A DNA stretch of 64,000 nucleotides from Holophagales bacterium. Its GTDB lineage: Bacteria; Acidobacteriota; Thermoanaerobaculia; UBA5066. The position numbers and the translations under genes are program-made. Where the stretch lies: positions 434,001 through 498,000 of the forward strand of contig JADJZB010000021.1 of the NCBI GenBank assembly GCA_016719485.1, read 5' to 3'. The notes beneath the pieces were generated by a model, which saw only the letters and a list, made by a program, of their open reading frames with translations, had not been told where the DNA came from and did no database searches. Positions 33,501 to 42,819 of the stretch are shown one piece after another. The first letter of the stretch is position 1. Every line of letters begins with the position of its first letter.

Positions 33501-33986
33501 ATGGGGACGCTGACGGACATCGAGGTCACGACGATCGACGGGAAGGCGCAGAAGCTCTCGGCGTACGCGGGGAAGACGCTGCTCGTCGTGAACGTCGCGA
33601 GCAAGTGCGGCTTCACGCCGCAGTACACGGGACTCGAGGCTCTCTACCGTAAGTACAAGGACCGCGGCTTCGTCGTCCTCGGCTTCCCGTGCGACCAGTT
33701 CGGGCACCAGGAGCCGGGAGACGAGGAGGAGATCCGGAGCTTCTGCTCGCTGAAGTACGACGTCACCTTCCCGATGTTCGCGAAGGTCGAGGTCAACGGT
33801 GAGAACACCCACCCGCTCTACAGGCACCTGAAGAAGGCCGCTCCGGGCCTCCTCGGCACCGAGGCGATCAAGTGGAACTTCACGAAGTTCCTCGTCGACC
33901 CGAGGGGCGAGAACGTGACGCGTTACGCCCCGAACGACACGCCCGAGAGCCTCGGGAAGGACGTCGAGAAGCTGCTGAAGCGGTGA
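33501..33986 (+). CDS. Glutathione peroxidase-type peroxidase (cysteine form)
   Basis: 161 residues from ATG 33501 behind AAAAGGAGAG. The catalytic block VVNVASKCGFTPQYTGLEAL has cysteine where selenoprotein homologues have Sec. GFPCDQFGHQEPGDEEEI gives the Gln and the probable resolving-type cysteine, and IKWNFTKFLVDPRG supplies the Trp/Asn of the catalytic tetrad. Bacterial Cys forms usually run on thioredoxin. Notably it is Cys-based in a genome that seems to use Sec elsewhere. Confidence 0.94.
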   Translation: MGTLTDIEVTTIDGKAQKLSAYAGKTLLVVNVASKCGFTPQYTGLEALYRKYKDRGFVVLGFPCDQFGHQEPGDEEEIRSFCSLKYDVTFPMFAKVEVNGENTHPLYRHLKKAAPGLLGTEAIKWNFTKFLVDPRGENVTRYAPNDTPESLGKDVEKLLKR

Positions 33987-34249
33987 GCCCTTCCTGGTGC
34001 GTTTACGCACTGCGTCGGCGCGCGTGAGAGCACGCTCGCGATTCGCGTTCTCGCGATATGATGAAACGTGGTCCAGGGGACGGGAACGGCGAGGTTGAGG
34101 GGCAGCGCAACGGTTCCCGTCGAGATGGTCATTGCGGGGCGGGTGGCCCCCTGCGCTGTCCGAGACGGTGTCCGACCTGATTGACGGGGGAAGCCCGGAG
34201 GCGATTCTGCCCAGCCGCGGAACCCGCGAGACGACGAAAGGAGCCCCTC

Positions 34250-35596
<1,347 letters not shown>

Positions 35597-35612
35597 GAAG
35601 GAGAAAGACGTC

Positions 35613-36542
35613 ATGCGCAAGAAGATCACCGTCGTCGGCGCCGGCCGCGTGGGCGAGACGACCGCCCACATCCTCGCCAAGAAGGCCCTCGGCGACATCG
35701 TCCTCGTCGACATCGTCCCGAACCTCGCGGCCGGCAAGGCGCTCGACCTGATGGAGCTGCGGCCGATCGACGACTCCGACATCACGATCACGGGGACGTC
35801 CGGGTTCGAGGAGACGGCGGGGTCGGACGTCGTCGTCGTCACCTCGGGGATGCCGCGCAAGCCGGGCGAGAGCCGCGAGGACCTCCTCCGGAAGAACATC
35901 GGCATCGTCAGGCCGGTCTCCGAGCAGGTCATGAAGTACTCCCCGAACGCGTTCCTCGTCGTCGTGGCCAACCCGCTCGACACGATGACGTGGGTCGCCA
36001 GGAAGGTGACGGGCTGGCCGAAGAACCGCGTCGTCGGCATGGCGGGAATCCTCGACGCCGCGCGCCTGCGCTGCTTCATCGCGATGGAGCTCGGCGTCTC
36101 GGTCAAGGATGTCCAGGCCTTCGTCCTCGGCGGGCACGGCGACGAGATGGTCCCGTGCGTGAGGTACGCCTCCGTGGGCGGCATTCCGATCGAGAAGCTC
36201 ATGTCGAAGGAGAAGATCGACGCGATCGTCAAGCGGACCCGGGGCGCGGGCGGCGAGATCGTCAAGCTCCTGGGGTTCTCGGCCTACTTCTCGCCGGCGG
36301 CGGCGGCGGTCGAGATGGTCCAGGCGATCCTGAAGGACGAGAAGCGCGTCGTCCCGTGCTCGGCCTACCTCGAAGGTGAGTACGGCGCGAGCGACATCTA
36401 CCTCGGCGTCCCGGTCGTGCTCGGCGCGGGTGGCGTGGAGAAGATCCTCGAGGTCGACCTGACCGACGAGGAGAAGGTGATGCTCGCCAACTCCATCAAG
36501 CTCTGCTCCGAGTCGATTGCGGAAGGGAAGAACCTGCTCTAG
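35613..36542 (+). CDS. mdh: Malate dehydrogenase (LDH-like type)
   Basis: 309 residues. NAD-binding motif VVGAGRVGETTAHIL; acidic residue in LVDIVPNLAAGKALDL specifies NAD. Substrate arginines in MPRKPGESREDLL and catalytic His in LGGHGDEMVP. It is of the tetrameric, lactate dehydrogenase-like class. It supplies oxaloacetate to the upstream citrate synthase. A strong terminator follows. Confidence 0.95.
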   Translation: MRKKITVVGAGRVGETTAHILAKKALGDIVLVDIVPNLAAGKALDLMELRPIDDSDITITGTSGFEETAGSDVVVVTSGMPRKPGESREDLLRKNIGIVRPVSEQVMKYSPNAFLVVVANPLDTMTWVARKVTGWPKNRVVGMAGILDAARLRCFIAMELGVSVKDVQAFVLGGHGDEMVPCVRYASVGGIPIEKLMSKEKIDAIVKRTRGAGGEIVKLLGFSAYFSPAAAAVEMVQAILKDEKRVVPCSAYLEGEYGASDIYLGVPVVLGAGGVEKILEVDLTDEEKVMLANSIKLCSESIAEGKNLL

Positions 36543-36571
36543 GCCAGACCTCCCTTCAAGGGGCTCTTTCG

Positions 36572-36629
36572 CCCGCCGCGACGTCTCCCGGGATTCGGCC
36601 GGGATCGTCCGGCGGGTTTCTTCCTTTTT
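36572..36629 (+). terminator. Rho-independent terminator of gltA-mdh
   Basis: CCCGCCG (36572-36578) pairs with CGGCGGG (36610-36616), with further inner pairing of TCCCGG with CCGGGA. The T-rich run TTTCTTCCTTTTT follows directly. It lies 30 bases after the mdh stop and before the convergent NrsF-like gene. Confidence 0.8.
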
Positions 36630-36643
36630 CGGTCTTTCGCGCG

Positions 36644-37342
36644 TCAGTCGTGGCGTACCGCGAGCCTCGTTTCCATCCTCTTCCGTTGGAGGGACTCCAG
36701 GGCGAGCCCGAAGCCGGCTCCGAGAAGCGCCAGCACGACGATGCCCCCCCCATGCCAGACGAGGACGTGCGCAAGGTGGGTGACCGGGCAGTCGAGGTGG
36801 TGGACGCCTGCGGCCATCAGCCCCGTCCCCGCTCCCGCGAGGAGCCCCGCGAACGAGGCGCGGAGAGGGGTGGCCCTCAGGATCAGAACCGCGACGACGG
36901 CGAGCGCCGTCAGGCCGATGAGCCCTGTCATGGCGAAGCAGGCCGGTCCGTGGCTGACCAGCGGGTCCGGTACCGGAATGCCCGCGCTCGCGCCGCGCGC
37001 GAGGACCGCCAGGACTACGAAGAGCGAAGCCGCGCCGGCGAGCGCGATCAGCCCGGCCTGGCGGCCCGCCCCGCGGCCGGGGACGGCCTCTCCGAGGGAA
37101 AGCGTCACGAGCCCGGCCCCCGCGATGAGCTCCGCGAGAACGACACCCCAGCTGAAGAGCCATCCGAGGTCCGCGGCGTCGGGCCGGGGTCGAGCGAACG
37201 CGAGGACGAACGCGACGGCGACCGGAGCCCAGACGAGAAGGACGAGCGCACGCCGGGCCGGCGAGGCCAGCGGCCGAACGGGACGCAGCTCGTCCCGGAC
37301 GAGCCGGCGCAGCTCCGGCGGAAGCGGAGCCGATCCGTTCAC
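36644..37342 (-). CDS. NrsF-like (DUF1109) membrane anti-sigma factor
   Basis: 232 residues from GTG 37342, which overlaps the sigma factor stop (GTGA). Six helices after a short cytoplasmic N-terminus. Two isolated cysteines, Cys135 (HGPACFAMTG) and Cys185 (HHLDCPVTH), lie exactly 50 residues apart. In the Caulobacter SigF-NrsF system two conserved membrane-domain cysteines are needed to respond to metal stress, and SigF controls bufferin-type genes there. The bufferin operon 1.4 kb away fits that role. Confidence 0.8.
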   Translation of the reverse strand: MNGSAPLPPELRRLVRDELRPVRPLASPARRALVLLVWAPVAVAFVLAFARPRPDAADLGWLFSWGVVLAELIAGAGLVTLSLGEAVPGRGAGRQAGLIALAGAASLFVVLAVLARGASAGIPVPDPLVSHGPACFAMTGLIGLTALAVVAVLILRATPLRASFAGLLAGAGTGLMAAGVHHLDCPVTHLAHVLVWHGGGIVVLALLGAGFGLALESLQRKRMETRLAVRHD

Positions 37343-37908
37343 AGCTTCGCTCCTTCCTTCAGGATCTGCCGCAGCTCTCCCATCGCGCGGTGCGACCGGA
37401 GCTTCGCGGCCATCGTAGTGATGCCGAGGACGTTGCCGACCTCCTGGAAGGAGAGTCCCTGGACGTGGTGGAGGATCACCGCCTCCCTCCTGTCGACGGA
37501 GAGCCGGCCGAGCGCCTTCCGCACGGCGTCCTTCGTGGCAAACGCCTCGGCCTCCGCTGGCACCGGGACGTCGGGGAGCTCGTCCTCCGCCAGTTCCTCG
37601 TGGCGGCCACGCCGCTTCTCGGAGCGGCACGACATGAGGAAGACGTTGTGCGCGATCGCGTAGACCCACGCCTTCGCGGAGCGGCTCGGGTCGTACGTCT
37701 GACGCGCACGGTGGACGTGGAAGAACGTCTCCTGCAGGAGGTCGTCGGCGCGGGAGGCGTTGCGGGTGAGCGAGTGAAGGAACGCTCTCACCGGGCCTGA
37801 CAGCTCTTCGTACAGGCGCTCGAACGCCATTTCATCGCCGCCCTGGTACGCGATCATCAGATTCGCCAGCGCCTGCCGGGGGTCGTCGCGGTCGCCCACC
37901 GCATCCAT
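37339..37908 (-). CDS. ECF-type RNA polymerase sigma factor
   Basis: 189 residues. Region 2 (LYEELSGPVRAFLHSLTRN, DLLQETFFHVHRARQTYD) and region 4 (LSVDRREAVILHHVQGLSFQEVG) are complete. Directly followed by the NrsF-like anti-sigma gene with a four-base overlap, the standard arrangement for a SigF-like pair. Likely targets: its own operon and the nearby bufferin genes. The minus-strand leader contains AAAGAACCC, resembling an ECF -35 element. Confidence 0.9.
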   Translation of the reverse strand: MDAVGDRDDPRQALANLMIAYQGGDEMAFERLYEELSGPVRAFLHSLTRNASRADDLLQETFFHVHRARQTYDPSRSAKAWVYAIAHNVFLMSCRSEKRRGRHEELAEDELPDVPVPAEAEAFATKDAVRKALGRLSVDRREAVILHHVQGLSFQEVGNVLGITTMAAKLRSHRAMGELRQILKEGAKL

Positions 37909-38081
37909 CTGCTATCTCCTCAGCCCGAGCGGGATTTCCCGCTCCGCCCTGGGAGGGTTCTTTCGCGTGCGAGGCACGGCGGGATGGTAGCCGCTCCGGA
38001 CGCTCCATGGGCCTTCTATGCCCGAAGCCGGGCAGCGGTTTCGCGGCGCATCTGCCGGGCGTCGGACGGTACGATCGGCTC

Positions 38082-38564
38082 ATGCCGTTCGCCCTGCGTC
38101 TCGAGGATCTGTCATTCCCCGACCGCGCTCTGGTGCGTCTCGCCTTCTCCCGGCTCGTTTCGGCTCCGCCGGAGCGGGTCTTTGACGTCCTCGCGGACCA
38201 CGAAGCGTGGACGCGCTGGTTCGTCGACTTCAAGAAGGCGTCGGTGACGAGCGAGGTGCGGGAGGGCGTTGGCACGAAGCGCCGCGTCTGGGTCGGCCCC
38301 ATGGTCCTCGACGAGCGTTTCATCGCGTGGGAGAGGGGGAAACGCTTCTCCTTCACGATGCTTCAGTCGAACCTGCCGATCCTCTCGGCGATGGTCGAGG
38401 ACTGGCAGCTCACGCCGGTCGAGGGTGGCACGCGGGTGGACTACAAGGTGGGCTTCGACCTCCCCGGCTGGGTCCGGCCGCTAAAGGGAGTCCTGCTGTG
38501 GAAGTTCCGGCCGCTCTTCGAGAAGGCGTTGCCGAACCTCGAGGAGTATCTCCGGAAGAGCTGA
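38082..38564 (+). CDS. SRPBCC (polyketide cyclase/START-like) protein
   Basis: 160 residues from ATG 38082. The N-terminal strand LVSAPPERVFDVLADHEAWTRW is the usual SRPBCC opening, with GTKRRVWVGPMVLDE and a C-terminal helix (LFEKALPNLEEYLRKS). Small hydrophobic-ligand-binding fold; ligand unknown. No signal peptide. It lies between the sigma/NrsF pair and the bufferin operon and may be transcribed separately. Confidence 0.85.
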   Translation: MPFALRLEDLSFPDRALVRLAFSRLVSAPPERVFDVLADHEAWTRWFVDFKKASVTSEVREGVGTKRRVWVGPMVLDERFIAWERGKRFSFTMLQSNLPILSAMVEDWQLTPVEGGTRVDYKVGFDLPGWVRPLKGVLLWKFRPLFEKALPNLEEYLRKS

Positions 38565-38701
38565 CCCGCCCGGGAACCAGAGCCCCTGTCCCTCGGTGCC
38601 CTCGCGCCCGCCGCTGAAACCTTCTCTCAGGTCCGGCATCTCACGGTGGACAACAAGTTCAGGCCGAAGCCGGCAGGGACCGAAACGGCCGACGAGAAAC
38701 A

Positions 38702-38718
38702 GACAGGGCAGACCTGTC
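38702..38718. promoter_or_regulatory. Dyad GACAGG-N5-CCTGTC before the bufferin precursor
   Basis: A perfect inverted repeat with 6-bp arms and 5-base spacer, ending 16 bases before the ATG of the precursor and next to its ribosome site. It could be an operator or a small leader hairpin. Confidence 0.4.
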
Positions 38719-38733
38719 GAAGAAGGAGACACC

Positions 38734-39102
38734 ATGAAGAAGAACCGCCCGTCCGCGGCCTACCTGTCCGCCGTCGTCGCCGGGCTGATCGCCGGCTCCT
38801 CGTTCGCCGGCAGCGCGCTGGCGCAGGACAAGACCCCGGCCCCGACCACGCCCACGGCCACGCAGAAGGACAAGAACGCCTGCGGCGGACCGAACGGCTG
38901 CGGCAGCAAGAAGGCCGGCGACAAGAAGGCCGGCCCCGAGGCGACCGACAAGCACGCCTGCAAGGGGCAGAACGCCTGCAAGGGCAAGGGCGGCTGCAAG
39001 ACCGAGAAGAACGCCTGCAAGGGCCACAACGAATGCAAGGGTATGGGCGGGTGCGCCACCGACGGGAAGGCTCACACCATGCCGACCCAGAAGCCTGCCT
39101 GA
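38734..39102 (+). CDS. Bufferin-type Cys-rich periplasmic metallophore precursor (BufA2-like)
   Basis: 122 residues, start behind AAGGAGACACC. Signal peptide (AAYLSAVVAGLIAGSSFAGSALA) with cleavage after SALA, then a mature part of repeats: ACGGPNGCGS, HACKGQNACKGKGGC and NACKGHNECKGMGGC, eight cysteines in all. In characterised systems an MNIO enzyme converts such cysteines to thiooxazoles that bind copper. The MNIO and partner genes follow directly. The repeat pattern is that of the BufA2 group. Confidence 0.88.
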   Translation: MKKNRPSAAYLSAVVAGLIAGSSFAGSALAQDKTPAPTTPTATQKDKNACGGPNGCGSKKAGDKKAGPEATDKHACKGQNACKGKGGCKTEKNACKGHNECKGMGGCATDGKAHTMPTQKPA

Positions 39103-39116
39103 CGATTCGGGAGAGA

Positions 39117-39151
39117 GGGCGGTCCCGGCCGGACGACGGCCGGGACCGCCC
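39117..39151 (+). other. 15-bp perfect intercistronic hairpin between precursor and maturase
   Basis: GGGCGGTCCCGGCCG (39117-39131) and its exact complement (39137-39151) enclose a five-base loop. No T-run follows, so it is not a classic full terminator. It may stabilise the upstream mRNA or partly stop transcription, giving more precursor than enzyme. Confidence 0.7.
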
Positions 39152-39179
39152 CTCGGGAAGCACGTGGAGGAGGACACCC

Positions 39180-40088
39180 TTGGCCAACCGCTGGAACCTG
39201 CCCGTTCTCGGCTATGGCATCGGCCTGCGGACGGTCCACTTCGCCGAGATCCTCGACCGCCGCCCGGCGGTCGACTTCTACGAGGCGATCACGGAGAACT
39301 TCCTCGACACGGGGGGAAGGCCGCTCCATGTCCTGGACCGGGTGGCCGAACAGACTCCAGTCGTCCTCCACGGCGTCTCGCTGAACATCGGGAGCACCTC
39401 TGGGCTCGACTTCGCCTACCTCGGCAAGGTGAAGGCGCTGGCCCGGCGCGTGAACGCCCCCTGGGTGACGGACCATCTCTGCTGGACCGGCGTCGCGGGG
39501 AAGAGCACTCACGACCTCCTCCCCCTGCCGCTGAACGACGAGACTCTCGAGCACGTCGCGGCGCGGGTCAGGACGGTCCAGGACTTTCTCGAGCGGCCGC
39601 TCCACCTCGAGAACCCGTCGACCTACCTCGAGCTCATCGCCTCGACGATGGGCGAGGCCGAGTTCCTCGCGCGACTGACGCAGGAGGCCGACTGTGGCCT
39701 GCTGCTCGATGTGAACAACGTCTTCGTCTCCTCCTTCAACCACGGGTGGGACGCCGAGGCGTACATCGACATGATCCCTGCGGACCGGGTCGTCCAGGTC
39801 CACCTCGCCGGCCACACGGACAAGGGGACCCACCTCCTCGACACGCACTCCGACCACGTGCGGGACGAGGTCTGGACCCTATACGAGCGGCTCGTGAGGC
39901 GGACCGGCCCGGTGACGACGCTCGTCGAGTGGGACGATGACATTCCCGCGCTCGACGTCGTCCACGCCGAAGCGCTCATGGCGAAGGACGCGACGTTTCG
40001 GGCACATCGGACGAAGGGAGCGAACGCGGCGGAAGCGACAAGGTGGGTGGTTGCGGCGAATGAGATGAACGAGGCGGTGGCCGCGTGA
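39180..40088 (+). CDS. MNIO-family (DUF692) bufferin maturase
   Basis: 302 residues from TTG 39180, chosen because GGAGGAGG lies six bases upstream and the family N-terminus (NLPVLGYGIGLRTVHFAEIL) begins there. TIM-barrel metal-ligand motifs: VLHGVSLNIGS, VTDHLCWTG, HLENPSTYLEL, LLLDVNNVFVSSFNHG and VQVHLAGHTDKG, LDTHSDHV, LVEWDDDIP. MNIO enzymes use a multinuclear iron centre and oxygen to modify cysteines in the precursor. The GTG of the next gene overlaps its stop. Confidence 0.92.
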   Translation: MANRWNLPVLGYGIGLRTVHFAEILDRRPAVDFYEAITENFLDTGGRPLHVLDRVAEQTPVVLHGVSLNIGSTSGLDFAYLGKVKALARRVNAPWVTDHLCWTGVAGKSTHDLLPLPLNDETLEHVAARVRTVQDFLERPLHLENPSTYLELIASTMGEAEFLARLTQEADCGLLLDVNNVFVSSFNHGWDAEAYIDMIPADRVVQVHLAGHTDKGTHLLDTHSDHVRDEVWTLYERLVRRTGPVTTLVEWDDDIPALDVVHAEALMAKDATFRAHRTKGANAAEATRWVVAANEMNEAVAA

Positions 40089-40924
40089 GCGCGCTCCCCC
40101 TTCCGCTCGCACGGTTTCAGTCCTGGATGCAGGCCGTCCTCGTCCACCCGGAGGGCGCCCGGCTGGCTCTCGTGGAGCCGGAAACGCGGCGTTTCGTCGC
40201 CCCCGAGGACGCCTCGACCGTCGTCCGCGACCGCGGCGGCCTCGACGCGGCCCAGCGGCTCCAGATCTACGCGGGGATGTACCCGCTCCGGATGCGCGAC
40301 GCCCTGCGATCCGACTACCCGGCCCTGGCCGAGCTTCTCGGCGAACGGGGCTTCGGGAAGCTCGTGTCCGCCTACGTCGCGGTCCATCCTTCGCGCAGCT
40401 TCACGCTCGCGCGCCTGGGCGATCACCTACCGGAGTTCCTCACGGGCTGGGGCAGCCCTCGCCGCAGGGGCCTTCTCACCGACGTCGCCCGGTTGGAGCA
40501 GGCGGGAGCGCAGGTCTTCGACGCGGAGGAGACGGCGCCGATGGACGCTGACGCCCTTCAGTCCGTGCCCGCCGCCCAGTGGCCGAACGCGAGGCTTCGT
40601 CCGGCGGGGGCGTTCCGCCTCGTCAGGGTCCGTCCCGGCGCGGTCGACATCCTGGACGCCGTTCTCGAAGGGAATCCTGTTCCGTGGAGGGCGGGCCGCG
40701 GTCGCGTCGAGGTGGCCTACTACCGGAGGGATTTCGTCGTCCTTCGCCGCACGATGGGACCTTTCGATGGGGACCTCCTGGCTTCACTCGCTGCGGGGGA
40801 GACCGTCGGGTCGGCCCTCGAGCGCGCGGGAAACGCGTTCCCCGGAGGTTTCCCCTCCGGCGAAGTCCTCTCGGGCTGGTTCGCGGAGTGGACCCGCCTC
40901 GGGTTCTTCTCCGGCTTAGAGTGA
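40085..40924 (+). CDS. DUF2063 (HvfC/BufC-type) partner of the MNIO enzyme
   Basis: 279 residues from GTG 40085 (GTGA overlap with the MNIO stop). The N-terminal DUF2063 domain has LDAAQRLQIYAGMYPLRMRDALRSDYPAL, typical of the partner that recruits the precursor's leader to the MNIO enzyme. The C-terminal half (about 150-279) is a winged-helix-like region. Required with the maturase in studied bufferin systems. Confidence 0.9.
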   Translation: MSALPLPLARFQSWMQAVLVHPEGARLALVEPETRRFVAPEDASTVVRDRGGLDAAQRLQIYAGMYPLRMRDALRSDYPALAELLGERGFGKLVSAYVAVHPSRSFTLARLGDHLPEFLTGWGSPRRRGLLTDVARLEQAGAQVFDAEETAPMDADALQSVPAAQWPNARLRPAGAFRLVRVRPGAVDILDAVLEGNPVPWRAGRGRVEVAYYRRDFVVLRRTMGPFDGDLLASLAAGETVGSALERAGNAFPGGFPSGEVLSGWFAEWTRLGFFSGLE

Positions 40925-40928
40925 TCTG

Positions 40929-41663
40929 GTGACCGAGCCCGCCAGCAGCTCCGGGACCCGCAACACCACGATTCTGAGGATCGTCGTTGCGCTCGCCGTG
41001 ATCGGCGGCCTCTTCGCCCTGTTCCGTTTCCTCCCTGTGGGTGCGTGGATCGACGAGTTCAAGGTCTGGGTCCGGGGGCAGGGCGTCCTGGGCGTCGTCG
41101 CGTTCGCGCTCGCGTACGTCGGAGTCTCGCTCGTGCCGGGCGGGCCCGCTGCCGTGATGACGCTCGCGGGCGGCGCGGTCTTCGGATTCGTGAAGGGGAC
41201 GTTCGTCATCTCCCTCGCCTCGACCCTCGGCGCGACCCTCGCCTTCCTCCTGGCGCGGACCGTCCTGAGGGAGCGGGCGAGCCGGATGGCCGCTTCGAGC
41301 CCCCGGTTCGCGGGGCTGAACCGGGCCATCGAGAAGGAAGGCGGGAAGATCGTCGCGCTCGTGCGGCTCTCCCCGCTCTTCCCCTTCACCGTCGTGAACT
41401 ACCTCTTCGGCCTCACGCCGGTGCGACCCCTCTCCTACGTCCTCGCGAGCTGGGTCGCCATGCTTCCCGGCACCGCCGCCTACGTCTACTTCGGCGCGGC
41501 GCTCGGGGACGCGGCCTCCGGCGCCGATCCCGTCCAGAAAGCGATCAAGCTCTCCCTGGGCGTCGCCGCCATCGTCGCCACGGTCCTCATCGCGCGCTTC
41601 GCGGCGAAGGCGATCCGCGCCGCGGGCGTCGAGGCCGGCGAGGCGCGGACGTGGGACGCCTGA
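40929..41663 (+). CDS. TVP38/TMEM64 (DedA-like) family membrane protein
   Basis: 244 residues with six hydrophobic segments. The SNARE-associated/VTT domain shows GGAVFGFVKGTFVISLASTLG, RLSPLFPFTVVNYLFGL and ASWVAMLPGTAAYVYFG. Such proteins are lipid scramblases or envelope-maintenance proteins, and some are linked to selenite or metal handling. It starts five bases after the BufC stop, so it is probably in the bufferin transcript. Confidence 0.9.
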   Translation: MTEPASSSGTRNTTILRIVVALAVIGGLFALFRFLPVGAWIDEFKVWVRGQGVLGVVAFALAYVGVSLVPGGPAAVMTLAGGAVFGFVKGTFVISLASTLGATLAFLLARTVLRERASRMAASSPRFAGLNRAIEKEGGKIVALVRLSPLFPFTVVNYLFGLTPVRPLSYVLASWVAMLPGTAAYVYFGAALGDAASGADPVQKAIKLSLGVAAIVATVLIARFAAKAIRAAGVEAGEARTWDA

Positions 41664-41703
41664 AGCATCCGGGGAGCCAGAGGCGGATCCTGTTGCTGAC
41701 GAC

Positions 41704-42819
41704 ATGACGACCCGAAGGCTGGTTCTCCTGGGAGGCGGGCACGCGCACGTCCACGTCCTTTCGAGGGCCGTGCGCGAGCCGCTCGCCGGTGTCGAGGTCG
41801 TCCTGATCTCGCCCTTCGAGCGGCACCACTACTCGGGGATGGTGCCGGGCTACCTCCAGGGAACGTACGAGGAGCCCGACCTGGCCTTCGATCTCCGCGC
41901 GATCGCGGCGCGCGCGGGCGCGCGGTTCGTGCAGGCGGCGGCCGAGCGCATCGACGCCGGTGCGCGCACGGTGGAAGCGGCCGGCGAGCGGATCGCCTGG
42001 GACCTGCTGTCGGTCGACGTCGGGTCGGGGCCGGCGGGCCTCGAGATTCCCGGCGTACGCGAGCACGCTTCCAGCGTTCGTCCGATGAGCCGGGCCGTGG
42101 CCCTGCGACTGCGCGCCGAGGAGCTCTTTTCCGCCGAGCGGGGTCAGGAGGTCCCGCTCGTCGTGGTGGGAGGCGGGGCGGCGGGTTTCGAGGTGGCGCT
42201 GGCGCTGGAACGGCTCGGCCGCAGTCGCGGGTGCCGGCCGGAGATGACCGTCGTCGAGGCCGAGGCGAGAGTCCTGCCGGGGTTCTCGCCGAAGGTGAGG
42301 CGCATCGCCGAGCGGGTGCTCGAAGCCCGCGGTGTTCGGGTAAGAACCGGGCGATGGGTCACCCTCGTCGAGCCCCACCGCGTGCAGCTCGACGACGGGA
42401 CGTACGCGCCGTCGAATCTGACGGTCTGGCTCGCGGGAGCGGCCCCGCCGGCGCTCTTCGCCAGGTCCGACGTCCCGAAGGACCCGCGCGGCTACCTGCT
42501 CGTCGACGACACGCTTCGGGCCGTCGACGGCACCCCGGTTTTCGGCGCGGGCGACTGCATCGGGATCGAGGGGCATCCCGACCTCGCGAAGGCGGGCGTC
42601 TACGCCGTACGCGAATCCCCCGTGCTCGCCCACAACCTGCGCGCTGCGCTCGACGGCGGTCCTCCTCGCCGCTACCGGCCGCAGAAGAGCTACCTCGCGC
42701 TGATGAACAGCGCGGATGGCAGAGCTCTCTGGCGGTGGCACGCGCTCTCCGGGCACTCCCGGCTGGCCTGGCGGCTCAAGGACCGGATCGACCGCGGGTT
42801 CATGAGGCGGTACCAGTGA
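41704..42819 (+). CDS. FAD/NAD-dependent oxidoreductase of the SelD N-terminal-fusion type
   Basis: 371 residues. FAD motif RLVLLGGGHAHVHVLSR, middle NAD motif LVVVGGGAAGFEVALAL, and the FAD-contacting GTPVFGAGDCIG. The GGGHAHV opening, HHYSGMVPGYL and PQKSYLALMNSADGRALW are typical of the domain that in many bacteria is fused in front of SelD and is related to NDH-2 and sulfide:quinone reductases. Here it stands alone, 16 kb from selD. Proposed to reduce a selenium or sulfur species; unproven. Confidence 0.85.
   Translation: MTTRRLVLLGGGHAHVHVLSRAVREPLAGVEVVLISPFERHHYSGMVPGYLQGTYEEPDLAFDLRAIAARAGARFVQAAAERIDAGARTVEAAGERIAWDLLSVDVGSGPAGLEIPGVREHASSVRPMSRAVALRLRAEELFSAERGQEVPLVVVGGGAAGFEVALALERLGRSRGCRPEMTVVEAEARVLPGFSPKVRRIAERVLEARGVRVRTGRWVTLVEPHRVQLDDGTYAPSNLTVWLAGAAPPALFARSDVPKDPRGYLLVDDTLRAVDGTPVFGAGDCIGIEGHPDLAKAGVYAVRESPVLAHNLRAALDGGPPRRYRPQKSYLALMNSADGRALWRWHALSGHSRLAWRLKDRIDRGFMRRYQ

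Noticed and set aside
33560..33640. Glutathione peroxidase as a selenoprotein
   Set aside because: The codon at the catalytic position is TGC (ASKCGFT), an ordinary cysteine.
33990..34020. GTGCG-TTTA-CGCAC as a terminator after the glutathione peroxidase gene
   Set aside because: The stem is only 5 bp and there is no T-run.
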